A stretch of 64,000 bases of DNA, taken from contig NC_080672.1 of the NCBI RefSeq assembly GCF_030247195.1, forward strand, positions 304,513,115 through 304,577,114, written 5' to 3'. The translations under genes and the position numbers were made by a program. The stretch is from Topomyia yanbarensis (lineage: Eukaryota > Arthropoda > Insecta > Diptera > Culicidae). Positions 1-11,253 of the stretch are shown one piece after another. Within the stretch, counting starts at the first letter, position 1, and each line of letters opens with the position of its first letter. The notes beneath the pieces are model-generated. The model saw nothing but the letters and a program-made list of their open reading frames with translations. It searched no databases and was not told where the DNA came from.

Positions 1-214
1 TTTGCTGAAGTGAGTACCTTGCTACACCATTTAGTTCGAATAATAATTTTTCGAAAAGAATGTTCGAGAGGACCACCCTAGTTACATTTTGCTTTAAAAG
101 AAAGCCAATTTAATTCCCAAAAATATTCTCTCAAACATAATTTCTCTAAAATGAACGGTTTGGGAGTTATCGATTTTTGTACCGAAAAACCACCCTTGTG
201 ACCCATAGTAGTGT

Positions 215-1252
215 GTGGAGACGGGCGACAATGCGGAAGTGAAACGTGAAAAGCAAAAGAATCGTGAGAAGCGAGCAAAGAAAGATAGGAAATGTAAATG
301 CATATTGATTTCTCGCATACCCGATTCACAACTAGAGTATGTGCAGGAGAAAAATACACCGAAGCAAATTTGGGACGCTTTCATGTATTCGAGCGAAAGA
401 GTATCGCTAGCAGAATGCACTAGAAAAGGAAAATGCTCTCGCCAGTTTTGCATTGAACGCTCTGAATCGGTGTCTGAACTGCAAAAGAGAAGTGATTGGG
501 CACAATGGCAGCAAGCTATGCAAGACGAAATCGATTCGCTGGCGAAGAACAATACGTGGAGTTTGATGAGACTTCCAAAGGGTCAGAGTGCAATCACTTG
601 AAAGTGGATCTTCAAGATCAAAGGGTCTGAAGACGATCAGCCACTGCGGTACAAGGCTCGGCTCGTAGCGCGTGGTTTCTGTCAAAGACGTGGATTCGAC
701 TACGAGGAAACATATTCGCCGGTAGCCCGAAGGATACATTGCGTGCAGTTTTGGCAATGGCAAATACGGAGGGAATGGTCGTACATCAGATGGATGTCAA
801 TACGGCGTTCCTCAACGGAAGTTTGTCAGAAGAAATTTACATGCAACAACCGGAAGGTTGCGGTGGTAATAATGGTCTAGTATGTCGCCTAAACAAATCG
901 CTATATGGCCTCAAACAGTCGTCTAGAGCGTGGAACAATAGGTTTCATTTGTTCGTGGAAAGGCTTGGTTTCCAACGGAGTGCCAACGACCTTTGCCTGT
1001 ACATTTGAGGAACACGAAAGAATCAAGTGATACTGGTGCTGTATGTGGACGATGTTCTAGTAGTGAGTCCTTCGGAGAAACTTGTTCTGGAGATCAAAAA
1101 GACCTTATCCGGAGAGTTCGAGATGTCGGACATGGGTCCGATTAAACGTTTTCTCGGTATGAACATAGATCGCGACACTGAGAAGAGGATCATGCGCATA
1201 AGTCAGAAAAGTTATTTGGAGAGCCTATTGAGACGCTTTGGAATGAAAAACT
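215..1252 (+). pseudogene. Ty1/copia retrotransposon remnant (gag joined to reverse transcriptase)
   Basis: Residues encoded from 215 resemble a copia Gag N-terminus (SQLEYVQEKNTPKQIWDAF). After about 35 further codons the frame runs straight into the start of the copia RT domain (WQQAMQDEIDSLAKNNTW). Protease, zinc knuckle and integrase are therefore missing: an internal deletion. A stop at 599-601 and a frame change near 735 break the ORF. The following segments read [11 protein letters not shown], then [12 protein letters not shown] and SLYGLKQSSRAW (739-1005), a stop, then LYVDDVLVV (1027-1251), the copia RT catalytic box, and MGPIKRFLGMNI. RNase H is absent. No LTR can be placed with confidence; bases 1-214 show no coding signal. 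Family assignment rests on these RT motifs and is secure; the element is dead. Confidence 0.9.
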
Positions 1253-1340
1253 GAAAAACTTGTGACGTGTACGTACATGAGCCGTAGAAAAGTCTGTTGG
1301 ACAAGGCTGTGGCCCAACCAGCGAATCACGACTGTACCAA
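1253..1340. repeat. Short repeat ending in an AATCACGACTGTA motif
   Basis: The stretch ending at about 1336 shares AACCASCGAATCACGACTGTA-type sequence (about 20 of 21 bases) with 45004-45025. The inner motif GGTTGGRC plus a CAGTCGTGATTCG end beside a TA dinucleotide is what pogo/Tc1-type MITE ends look like. Only one end is visible here, so the boundary is approximate. Confidence 0.4.
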
Positions 1341-1344
1341 TGCT

Positions 1345-2308
1345 GGCAGGTGAGATTTGGAAGGTTAACACACACACGCGCTCTCTATGGCAGAAACGGA
1401 GCTGACACCAATAAATCACCGCAATACTCGTTTGGTGAAAAGAGTGAGGAACACGCCAGGGGAGCAAGAGGACCCGTAAAAAAGAAGAGCGAGCTGGAGA
1501 GCTCTAGCGACCAGTGGAACATTGGGAAAGACCGTGATTGGCGCATAGTAGGAAGCCAGCAAACAAAAAAGTAGAATAAAAGAAGGAACAAGAGAAGAAA
1601 GAGGAACGGAAGCCTTCTCGGGAGAGGTACAGGGGCGATGCACTGATCACTCTTCTCAAGAGAGTGAGAGAGGACCCAGAGTTGAAGGAGCTGGTAGAGA
1701 ACATCGTTAAAACGAGACGGACTCAGAAAGGCGAGATGATCTTAGAGCTGAAGAAGGATAATTCCGGTGAGACCTTGACCTACCGCGAGCTCGTTGCTAA
1801 ATCCTTGGACAGCGGAGCAAAACTGAGAGCTCTGTTGCAGGAAGCCGTTGTGGAATGCAAGGGTCTAGCTAGATGTGATAACGACCGTCGATGAGTTGAA
1901 GGATGCACTAATCGAGCAGTGTAAGCTGGACGTACCGGCGACTATCCGGATTTGGTAATCGTATGGAGGCACTCAAACGGCGTCGATTCATCTGCCAGTG
2001 GTCGTTGCCAACAAAATGGTGGAGATCGGCAAGATAAAAGTAGGATGGTCGGTGTGCTCGTTGAGAGTCGCTCCACGAGTTATCAAACAGATAGAGCGAT
2101 GCTTCAGGTGTTTGGACATCAGGCGAGGAACTGCAAGGGCCCGGGCAGTTCTACACTGCGTAGAAAATGCGGAGGAAAGTGGCACGTTGCTAGAAACTGC
2201 ACGAAGCAACCAAGGTGCATGATTGGTAAACCGGAGGACAGAAATGACCACACGACGGGAAGCTTCAAATGCGCTGCATACAAAAAGGCGAAGGTAGGCC
2301 AACAATGA
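1345..2308 (+). pseudogene. R1-clade LINE ORF1 (Gag-like, zinc knuckles)
   Basis: A Gag-like nucleocapsid ORF broken by several frameshifts. Positions 1664-1894 encode a conserved-looking central segment (DPELKELVENIVKTRRTQKG, then TYRELVAKSLDSGAKLRALLQ). Frames around 2000-2300 supply VVANKMVEIGKIKVGWSVC and RVAPRVIKQIERCFRC, followed by CCHC knuckles spread over two frames (CGGKWHVARNC and KPEDRNDHTTGSFKC). This domain order is that of R1-clade LINE ORF1. The ORF ends TGA at 2306-2308, overlapping the ATG of ORF2 in the arrangement ATGATG, a typical ORF1/ORF2 junction for these elements. The lysine-rich stretch 1430-1600 is probably the degraded N-terminus. Copy is inactive. Confidence 0.85.
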
Positions 2309-2327
2309 TGGAAATAACCCAGCTTAA

Positions 2328-2839
2328 CCCATTCATGCCCATGTTGTTTGTGGACAACAACGTTTTTAAACAGCTATAACTTTTGATTGAGGCGAGATTT
2401 GCTTACAAAAACAAGTAAGGCTCATTAATGTGATTATTGCCTTTAATTTGAGTATTAACAGTTACAAGGATCAGCTCTAGAACTGAAGTTATTGCAATTA
2501 GTCTGATTGGATTCCGATGGAGCAGTGCTGCCAGGGATAGTTTACGTTGACGACGGAAAATGATTTTTTCATATATCTTCGTTATGGTGCATTGAAAACT
2601 GATAAAACTAATCAATTTAGGCTGTCGTTGGCTACGTTTTTCTCGTAATTGGACTATTGTAATTATTCTAGGAGAATTGTATTGAGCATTAGAAGGTAAA
2701 AATTGACCAGCTTCAGCACTGCCATGGAACCACCTATCTTTATGAAAATAGGCCTTTCATGTTTCTTGACCCCACCCTTTTCAAGGAAAAATAGTTTTGA
2801 AACCCTACATGCACTAGAAAAAAGTTGGGCATGAAAGGG
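2328..2839. mobile_element. 512-bp TTAA-flanked MITE (piggyBac-like) inside R1 ORF2
   Basis: Flanked by TTAA at 2324-2327 and 2840-2843. Terminal inverted repeats are CCCATTCATGCCC at the left and the complement of CCCTTTCATGCCC at the right (12/13). No coding capacity. Removing it with one TTAA gives an uninterrupted R1 ORF2 start (QLNLNHC). Confidence 0.9.
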
Positions 2840-4508
2840 TTAATCTCAATCATTGCGACATTGCATAGCAACTGTTGTGGCAGTCAACAAAAGAAACGAA
2901 GTGCGACGTTGAAATTATTACAGAGCCGTAGCGTGTTGCTCCCGATAACGGTAACTGGGTGGTGGATAGTGCGGGGATGGCCGTAATCAAAGTAATGGGC
3001 GGTTTTCCTGTCCAAAAGGTGATGAATCGAAGGCTTCGTGATCGCCAGGATCAACCGCGTATTAGTTTGTAACTGCTATGCTCCGCTAAGATGGACACCA
3101 GAGCAGTACAATCGGATGCTGGACGCACTAACTGACTAACGGGACGAACGCCTTTTGTTATATGAGCTTTCTTTGACGCTTGGGCCGTGGAGTGGGGTAT
3201 TGAAAGCACTAGCAAAGCTGGACGTAAGGCTGTGCGACGAAGGTTCCGCTTGCACATTCCGTAAAGATGGTCGGGAATCTATGATCGACGTAACATTCTG
3301 CAGCGCGTCGCTGATGGGTAACATGAATTGGCGAGCTATTGAGCAATATACATATAGTGACTACCAGGCGATCCACTACATCGTTGGTCGGCGGAATTGT
3401 ACAATAAAGCGGATAGTGAAGACTGGGGAGCGGAAGTGGACAACAAAGGACTTCGACAAGGACCTTTCTGTGGAAGCACTTCGTGCTGACAGCGTCATTC
3501 CAATTCCGAGCGCCAATGAGCTGTCGGAAACAGTAGCGAGGGCATGTGATGTAACAATGCCGGGGAACTACCGGCGTCCTGCGTACTGGTGGAACGAAAG
3601 GCTCAGAATCCTCCGGGCTGCCTGCCAAAAAGCCAGAAGATGCGTTCAAAGAGCAAGATCTGAGATAGTCAGAGAAAAGAGTAAGGTAACCTTCCGGGCG
3701 GCCAGGACCGCTTTTAAAATGAGATAATGCTAAACAAGTCCCCCTGCTACAAGAAGCTGTGCAGAGAAGTTGACGTTAACCCCTGGGGCAATGCTCACCG
3801 TGTCGTTATGGCCAAGATCAAGGGTCCAATGACGCCAGTCGAAATTTGCGCCGACAAGCTGAAAATTATCGTGGAGAGCTTTTTCTCGACGCACGACCTA
3901 ACCTCATGGCCGCCTACACCGTACGTTGATGCCGACGGTGGAAATGAAGGTGACAATCGAGTTTCCAACGACGAGCTCCTTATAGTGGCAAAAGGGCTGA
4001 AGGTGAAGAAAGCTCCCGGACCGGATGGTATCCCCAACGTGGCACTGAAGACTGCGATCACGGCGTTTCCGGACATGTTAGGGATAGTCCTACAGAAATG
4101 CCTGGAAGATGGTTACTTCCCAGATAGATGGAAGATCCAGAAGCTGGTGTTGCTGCCAAAACCAACGAAACCACCAAGAGATCCAGCAGCCTATACGCCT
4201 GCTGGATACTCTCGTCAAGCTCCTGAAAAGAGTCATTCTTAGCTGGCTGATTTCCTACGCTGAAAGTGAGAACGGACTATCGCAGAGGCAGTTCGGGTTC
4301 GACGGTGAACGCCATCCGCACAGTTATCGCGAACGCGGAGAAAGCATTGAAGCAAAAGAGAAAGAGTAATCGCTACTGCGCCGTATTAACGACAGAGGTG
4401 AAGAAAGCGTTCAACAGTTACTTCCAGCACGGAGTACTGGTCTATGACTCTAGCATGGGACAAAGGTCGATTACGGTCACCACGGGAGTACCGCAAGGCT
4501 CCATAGTC

Positions 4509-4819
4509 CCCAGGTAACCAATAAGCATGCTGAATGCGTCTTAACGGCTACTTGATAAGCACTTAAGTCGTTTTAAATGCTATTCAAAAGCCGCTTTTGG
4601 CAAAATATACGGCTACATTACTGCTGTGCTATGAAAATGCTTTTTTACTACTGTTGTGCATTCAGAATGCTGCTTACTGGCAAGAAGTTTTTAAACAGTT
4701 TTTCAAATGCTGATTAACAACAGTTATGCATAACGAATGCCAGCATACTGCAAGAAGCATCCGGAATGCAAATTTTACGCTACTTTACTGCATACACTAA
4801 TGCTTGTTGGTTACCTGGG
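4509..4819. mobile_element. 311-bp MITE with 2-bp target duplication (TC)
   Basis: Ends CCCAGGTAACCAAYAAGCAT as inverted repeats (one difference in 20). TC lies at 4507-4508 and 4820-4821; removing the element and one TC restores PQGSIVGPMLRN, the expected RT motif. The interior carries about eight scattered copies of AATGC within 300 bp and no ORF. Superfamily not recognised. Confidence 0.85.
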
Positions 4820-5266
4820 TCGGCCCAATGCTCCGGAATATAATGTACAATGGTGTGTTAACACTGGAACTACCCAGGGGAGTGGAGATCGTCGGCTTTG
4901 CAGATGATGTTGTCCTAACGATAACGGGCAAGACCCTTGAGGAGGTGGAGATATTGATGGCAGAGACAATAGGCATCATGGAAACCTGGATGACTAACGT
5001 CAGGTTGCAGCTGGCTCACCACAAGACCGAGGTAGTGCTGGTCAGCAACCGTAAAAAAATCCAGCGTGTCGAGATCAGCGTCGGGGAACAATCCATCTCA
5101 TCGATGCGTGCGCTGAAGTGGGTGTGATGGTCGACGATCGGTTAAATTACAACAGCCATGTCGACTATGTTGATGAGAAGGCTGCGAGGACAACTAACGC
5201 ATTGGGAAGAATGCCGAATCACGGAGGAGTAAGAGGCAGTATGAGATGTCTCCTGGCGGGTGTCTT

Positions 5267-5469
5267 CAGAGATGGCAGATTTGCAGACATTTCTGCAAAT
5301 TCGCAGGCTTTTAATTTTAGTTGCAGATTTTTTTAGTTTGGTTGCAGATATTTACAGATTTTTGAATATAAAGGCTTTTGGTTACACTAGCTTTCCTGAC
5401 ATTTTTTGTTCTTCCCAGACTTTTAAAATTATTATTGCAGACATTTGTAAAAAGTATCTGGCATCTCTG
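5267..5469. mobile_element. 203-bp hAT-type MITE
   Basis: Termini CAGAGATGGCAGAT and, on the opposite strand, CAGAGATGCCAGAT. Target duplication GGTGTCTT (5259-5266) / GGTGTCTC (5470-5477), 7 of 8 bases. The 8-bp duplication and CAGAGATG start fit hAT. Excision restores LLAGVSSSLLRYGVP in the R1 ORF2. Confidence 0.88.
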
Positions 5470-6117
5470 GGTGTCTCATCCTCATTACTGAGGTATGGCG
5501 TACCGGCCTGGGCTGCTGCGCTGAACTCAAAGCGAAACTGGACGAAGTTGACAAGTACGTTTCGCCTAATGGCTGTTTGTGTCACGAGTGCGTACAGAAC
5601 GATATCGTCGGAGGCGGTATGCGTAATGGCCGGGATGATCCCCATCTGCATCACTCTGGCTGAGGACGTGGAATGTTACCAGCGGAGAAATGCACGTAAT
5701 GCAAGGAGACTGGTCCGAGTGGACTCGTTGGCTAAGTGGCAGCAAGAGTGGGATAGCGCGGAGAAAGAAGGGTGGACCCAGCGACTCATCCCAAATGTGT
5801 TTGCTTGGGTACATAGGGAGCATGGAGATGTGAACTTCTATTCGACGCAGTTTTTGTCCGGGCATTGTTGCTTCCGGAAATACCTACATCGGTTTGGACA
5901 CGCTTCGTCACCCCTTTGCCCAGAGTATGCGAACGTGCAAGAGACACCGAAACACGTGATATTTGAATACCCTAGGTTCGAAGAAGTCCGAAGGGGTATG
6001 CTTGATATAACAGTGGACAATGTCGTCGATGAGATGTGCCGCGACGAGCATATCTGGAACGCTTGTCAATTCAGTGGTTACGAGTATACTCTCCGAACTG
6101 CAGAGGAAGTGGCATAG

Positions 6118-6850
6118 GGATCAACAAAGTAGCGTCATTGGCCAGAACGCCGCCGTGAAACCACAAATCGGGTTTCGTGAGAAATTCCGCCGCCGGAAAA
6201 CTCTTTGACGGTATAGACTAGGTCCACCGCCGGGGACTAGTTGAGTAGTACGCGATGTAGCACGGGTACGGTGTACGGGTTCGGGTCATCGGGGCGCCAG
6301 CAAACCGTACGTCAGGTTTCACCGGAATCGCCGGACCGGCCTTGACACCTACCGGGTAGCTCGTGAGTAGGTAGATCCACCGCCGGGGATTAGACCGAGT
6401 AGACCGCGTCAAATAGGTAAAAGTTGGGGCACCAGTCAACCGGAAGCTACGCTCCACCCGGAATCGCTGGATGGACCTCACTATCTACTGGCTAGCCCGT
6501 TGAGTAGGCTTGGTCCACCGCCGGGGAATAGACCGAGTAGACGAAGCGGAGAGCTAAATGGCTCATAGACAAGTACATCGGTATCGGGAGCAATCTACCA
6601 CCTGGGAATTCACGATAGGTATATTCGCCGCCGTGGACTACCCGACAGTATAGTGACAAAAAGGGACGCTAATTGACTCACGAAACAAATACCGGTAACG
6701 AAAGAAATTCCGTTGTCGGGGAACTCTCAGCCAGAGTAGGATAATACCTGAGTTGATTTCGACAAAGCTGGGAGCTAAATGACTCAAGGTACCGGGTATC
6801 GGTGTCGGGGGAAATTCCTCCATCGGGGAACTATCGGTCGGAGTAGGGTG
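6118..6850 (+). repeat. Tandem-repeat 3' tail of the R1 LINE
   Basis: Downstream of the ORF2 stop the motif CCRCCGGGGAMTAG followed by a GAGTAG-containing block recurs at about 6220, 6377, 6517, 6627, 6715 and 6823, giving a degenerate array with units of about 90-160 bp. Related units lie on the opposite strand at 52990-53600, after the ORF2 end of the other R1 copy, so the array belongs to the LINE 3' untranslated region. Confidence 0.75.
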
Positions 6851-7398
6851 AATTCAATTTCCTATATTACGCGTGCTTCCAAGAGAATTTACCGAAATAT
6901 TTGTAATATTTTATGATTGGCAATTGGAAGTCAGTAAAAAAATTACCGCCAATCGTAAAGAAAAACTTGGTGTGTTGAACTATAATCTCAATGGTGTACT
7001 ATGCTGTAGCAAAATTTGGATGAAACCCAATTTTTCACCACTAAGGAGAAAATTGGGTTAAACCACATTTGCGCGTAAAGTCATAAAACCTACATTTGTT
7101 ATCGAATTTGCTTTTCAACTTCGTCTCATCAGTATCCGTACTAATTTAGTGACAGAAGTAAGCTAGCGCCGGACTAACGCTAGCTTCACATTCGTCAATC
7201 GGGCGCTAGGTTAGCCCTGTCACTAAGTTAGTGTCATTCTGAATCGGAACGGAAATTTCACCAGTACTAATAAAATGGTGTAGGTATTATATTAAAAAAG
7301 ATTTCATAACACTACTAGGTGAACAGAAATTATTTTTGAATCTTTCTTCTAGATTTCCAAAATTCCAGAAAATGAGTTATGTTCTATTTCCGAGTCCC
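6851..7398. repeat. Intergenic stretch with a repeat also present inverted at 24370-24640
   Basis: No gene seen. Positions 7010-7250 contain AAACCACATTTGCGCGTAAA, a CGTCTCATCAG block and two GCTAGCG/CGCTAG blocks next to TGTCACTAAGTTAGTGTC. The same blocks in reverse order and orientation occur at 24370-24640. Probably a MITE family; ends not resolved. Confidence 0.5.
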
Positions 7399-7406
7399 GG
7401 AAAACT

Positions 7407-8881
7407 AGGGCGACCATACGTCCTGGTTTCCCAGGACATGTCCTGGTTTTTCAGTGACTGTCCTGGTGTCCTGGGAAGTCAAAGGAAATGCTTGATTTGT
7501 CCTGGTTTTTGTCCTGCAAGCCTAAATTATTTTTCTTAACTGAGCCTTCGCTTTATTTTCTCTAGTTCAGATTGCAGTTACGACCGATCGCAACCATAAC
7601 TGCAGCGTAAACTCAACCTCAAGCAAAATACGACAAAGTTCTATACACTCGAATGCCTCAATTGTACCATCCGATGTCTTTTTTAGTCTCTCAAGTTTCT
7701 TCCCTTACGCGGAAATTGAAAAGATAAAGAACGAAGAGTTCGTGCATAGCATATGAATGACTTGTACTGCCGTGAAAAGCATAACAATCCCATACGTATA
7801 GGAAGACTCTTGTGCGTATTACGGGAGTGTAATCCATTATTAAGGTAATTTGAATTTCACAGCCGAACAAATCGAAATGGTTCCCGTTGTGAACCAATCT
7901 CTGGCCGCTATCAATGTCGATGAAACAATAATAACTAAAGATTCTTCCCGGATTAAATTGCCTTTCAATCCAAGATCCGAAGAATTCCTTTTGGTGCCTC
8001 TGAGAATACAAATTGCAGACGTATTGGTGACTTAACTTCTGTTAAGTTCTCTTTCCGGTGGCATTTTTTCGCCTTGCTGCAAATCCGCGAACATTTTTCC
8101 AATCTAACAAAGGGAAATGACGAAACAACAATAACTATCGTGGAATAATTTCACTGAGTGCTCTCTTTAGCTGGTGATTATGGACCCACTTCACGGTCAA
8201 TGCTAGCAGTACTTAATCCACTATTAACATAGCTTCACTGGGCGCTGAACAGCGACTAACCTGCCGAGTCTAGCATCCTAGATAACAGGAAGTATGGAAG
8301 GTCGCGCTCAAACTGATATTATTTGCACCAACCTATCCGCTATGTTTCATATAACAATTGTTAAAATGGAGTAATTTGCAATCAACGGCAGCTTTGCAGC
8401 TGTTTCGATCCCAGTTTTCAGATCAAGAGATAATGATTGTCATTGGAGATTGGCAGCTACTTCTTCTTAAATAAAGAATGGCGCAGGGAAGCTACTTGAC
8501 ACCGTTGATGTTTCTACTTTACTTCAATGACGTGTGTTTAGTACGGATCTCCGCTTACCGGTCCTGCATAGAGGATTTAAGAATATTTCATATCATCCGC
8601 TAAATTAATGATTATTCGCTGATGGTTATGTAACAAGAACTGCGTGTGTGTGAATCTGAAAAATGAGCTCGGCGATCGAATTCTCATGAAAGACTTTGGC
8701 TGAGCTGTGCCTGCCAGACTCCAGAACAGAGGTTTTGCTGCCGAGTCTCTGGCTACCAGCACCTAGAAGTTTTTAGCTGCCGAAAACCTGGGGAGAAGAC
8801 ACAATCGATTAAGAGGTGATGGAGGGCATTAGTCCCCTTTGGACTGTCCTGGTTTTTCACTCCCTTGATATGGTCACCCTA
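7407..8881. mobile_element. Non-autonomous hAT-like element, about 1.47 kb
   Basis: Left end AGGGCGACCATA and right end TATGGTCACCCTA form inverted repeats, flanked by an 8-bp duplication GGAAAACT (7399-7406 and 8882-8889). Subterminal GTCCTGGTTTT motifs recur inside both ends (7421, 7441, 7463, 7500; 8845). No transposase found. It contains a non-LTR RT fragment at 8270-8606. Confidence 0.85.
8270..8606 (+). pseudogene. Jockey-type LINE reverse transcriptase fragment inside the hAT-like element
   Basis: Around 8290-8350 the frame reads KMEGRAQTDIICTNLSAMF, matching the RT motif before and around the catalytic Asp of Jockey-group LINEs (usual form TDLxxAFD; the Asp is replaced by Asn here). 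From 8481 the frame reads AQGSYLTPLMFLLYFNDV, the PQGSxLGPLxFxLYxND box, then CIEDLRIFHIIR where YADDLKIF would be expected, so the catalytic Asp pair is damaged. Frameshifts lie between the blocks. Confidence 0.7.
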
Positions 8882-8889
8882 GGAAAACT

Positions 8890-10320
8890 GAAAACTGTCA
8901 AAAATGGAAGCTATAGGCTAACCTATTCAGATTTTGAGTACTATTTTCGCTGGAATGATAGCACGAAGCGCCAGTAGTCGGGATCGTGTGAAGGTAATTC
9001 TGAACCTAGTGAAATTGCATTTTTAAATCCTTTCATTTGTAAAATTTGAACAAATGTGGTCGCTTATACACGTTCAACCCTCTCAGTCTAAAGACCTAGA
9101 TATTTAGATTTTGAGAATTATACTAGAAGCTTTTTTTCAGGCCAATGCACGCGCGTTTCCATTCGGACCGCTTCCGCTAAATGCAAATGAGTTTAGCAAT
9201 ATTGTATGGTCATTCACGAATAACCACAGATAGCAGAACGCTTACGCAAAACTTCACGTTCGTACTTTTTTTTTCCTTCTATCCGCAAACGATTTGCGCA
9301 CTTATCAGCATTATGTTAAATAAATTGATTTTTCGCTATCTTATCACTTTATTCGTTACATGCGCGAAAGCCTTACTGCAATTGCGTTGGTATGTGTGTG
9401 TCCCCGGATCGCTCGCTTGCTTGCCGGCTGACGGTCAAATAGGGCCGCTCAGCTGAGCGATCAACACGATCGTAAAAAAGAGAAGTACATACCCAAATTG
9501 CACTTGAAAAATATCGTCGTTCATGTATTATTTTGTGCCATTGTGTTATTATTGTCATTTACGGCCACCTATTATTGGTGTGAAGTTATCGAATCCTTTG
9601 ACATTTTTCGTATATTTAAGTCAATTGAATGTTTTGAAGAATCGAATACAAATGATCATGGTCTCGACTTTCCAGAATTTTTATTTTCTGGATACTACAA
9701 ACTAAGACTGGAATAAGTAAGCACACCAACGACGTTTTACACTCATGGCGGACAATCGATGTGATAGCGACTACCTGTGTACCCGTGCACCTACGAAGAC
9801 GATGAGCGCTTTAAAAGTATATCAACTGCTGGAGATTTCACAAAACGTGAATTAGTTAGTCCGTCCGCTTAGCCGTTGGGACCCGTAGAAGGAAATGCTG
9901 CAAAACAGGAACAACGTTAGTTAGTGCAATTTCAATTGCGTAGGAAAAGTAGCAATATAAGATTGATTTGATGCCGTGGGCTCAAGGGTAAACTGTTTTG
10001 CTGAATTTATTGGACTTGTCTGATGTGTAGTACCCAAACGCTGTTAGCAGTTGTCCAAGTAGTGAGCTTGGGGCCGCGATGGTTAGCAAATGATTGAAAC
10101 AAATCAGCCACATGCGGGTTATGGGAAACTGGCACATATGACAAGTTAGTGGATCGCATCTTTACAAATGCTATCCTTTTACACTGATCCCATTCTTCCT
10201 AATTCCAGTACAGTTGCAAATCGATGTGTTTTGCAACCTGTGCTGAGGAACGAATAGTTTGAGAACTTAAATAGTTATGTACCATTTTGTACGGGAAAAT
10301 TGAGAAAAGTTTGGATATTT
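8890..10320. other. Unassigned AT-rich stretch
   Basis: No confident gene. The stretch 9400-9480 is richer in G+C with the palindrome CTCAGCTGAG. At 9500-9716 lies a 72-codon open stretch described separately. No terminal repeats were found. Confidence 0.4.
9498..9716 (+). other. Open reading stretch of unknown status, hydrophobic N-terminus
   Basis: A 72-codon frame without an in-frame ATG at its start (first codon TTG). It encodes a hydrophobic stretch (VLFCAIVLLLSFTATYYW) followed by an acidic/aromatic segment and stops with TAA at about 9714. Composition looks coding and a signal anchor is possible, but no splice sites, neighbours or family could be recognised. It could be a gene relic or chance. 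Confidence 0.2.
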
Positions 10321-10324
10321 TTAA

Positions 10325-11253
10325 CGCTAGAACTTGCACTTGCGTTTCCGTCCTAGAACGTTGCACTGGGGTACAATTGTACCCTACGCGTTTGATCGCA
10401 ATTTTCGTAGGTAAAAATGCAAACAAAACAAATGTATAATACATCATTTTTTGCGTTTTTTAATTGCAAAAACAGCTGTGAAAGTGAAAGTACGGATTTT
10501 ATTGAATCAATGATACTTAAATTAGTTTGATCAAAATAAAAAGTCAAAAAATCGCTGCTTTGACTTTTTTCACAAAAATTACTATAACTTTGCGAATTTT
10601 CAAAAATTGATTTGAAAAAAATCAAATGATTCTAAAAGTTGAAAGAAAAGTCTTAAAACGCTATGAAATGGAATCTCGATATTTTTGAAAAAGTTTAATT
10701 ATTTTGAAGAGTGAAAGTTTCAAAATCGGGTTTTGGAAAATACCACGAAATGGGGTGGAAATTCAAATGAAAAAAATATTTCTGACCAGTAATGCATTGG
10801 TAACACGCAACGTTACTGTTGTAGCAGTAATTGTGCGCAAATTACACTTGCGAGCCATTGCCTTGAAAAACTATAAAAAAATAAACAATAAAAATCAGAA
10901 AAATTAGAACGATTTTTTGTTCCGCTTCAAAATTAAGTTAAATTAATTCAATAAATTATTAAAAACGATTATATAATACTAATTGTTACTTACGTAGTAA
11001 AACAACCAGTATTTAAACAGCACGAAAGCTGACGAAACACTAACGGCAACCGTACACTGGGGTAAAAATATACCCCACGCCAACTTTGACAACTGCTTCC
11101 ACGAACTGGCTATACCGTCTTTTCCTACTTTTACTAGGAACTCTGAATTGAATTATGGTTAGGGTCCCAGGTCGGTAAACGCCGAATTCTCGTCTTCACA
11201 CGGCTCCAAAGAAGGCGTGGGGTATATTTGTACCCTAGTCCAACGTTCTAGGG
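10325..11253. mobile_element. 929-bp TTAA-flanked element, copy 1
   Basis: TTAA at 10321-10324 and 11254-11257. Ends CGCTAGAACTTGCACT and, inverted, CCCTAGAACGTTGGACT. The motif GGGGTAYAWWTGTACCC sits inside both ends (near 10369 and 11219). A second copy of the family (45238-51053) is split by a 4.9-kb insertion. No ORF of note. Confidence 0.8.

Larger units (their letters stand above)
2305..6117 (+). pseudogene. R1-clade LINE ORF2 (APE endonuclease + reverse transcriptase), interrupted by three MITEs
   Basis: Starts MEITQLNLNHC (ATG 2305 or 2308), a normal R1 endonuclease start, but the codons for Leu-Asn are split by a TTAA MITE (2328-2839). The endonuclease continues in broken frames to 3155-3400 (KDGRESMIDVTFCSASL, then YSDYQAI: the catalytic His of the usual SDHQAI box is Tyr here). 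RT: AYWWNERLR (about 3583), LKVKKAPGPDGIPN (about 4000), TTGVPQGSIV (about 4470), then a second MITE (4509-4819), GPMLRNIMYNGVL and the catalytic GFADDVVLT (about 4890). A third MITE (5267-5469) splits the C-terminal region; RYGVPAWAAAL resumes at about 5490. The C-terminal zinc-binding stretch HCCFRKYLHRFGHASSPLC is intact and the ORF ends at 6117. Several stops and frameshifts besides the insertions make it a pseudogene. Confidence 0.92.

Noticed and set aside
94..763. Minus-strand ORFs over the copia remnant
   Set aside because: They are antisense shadows of the recognisable Gag/RT frames.
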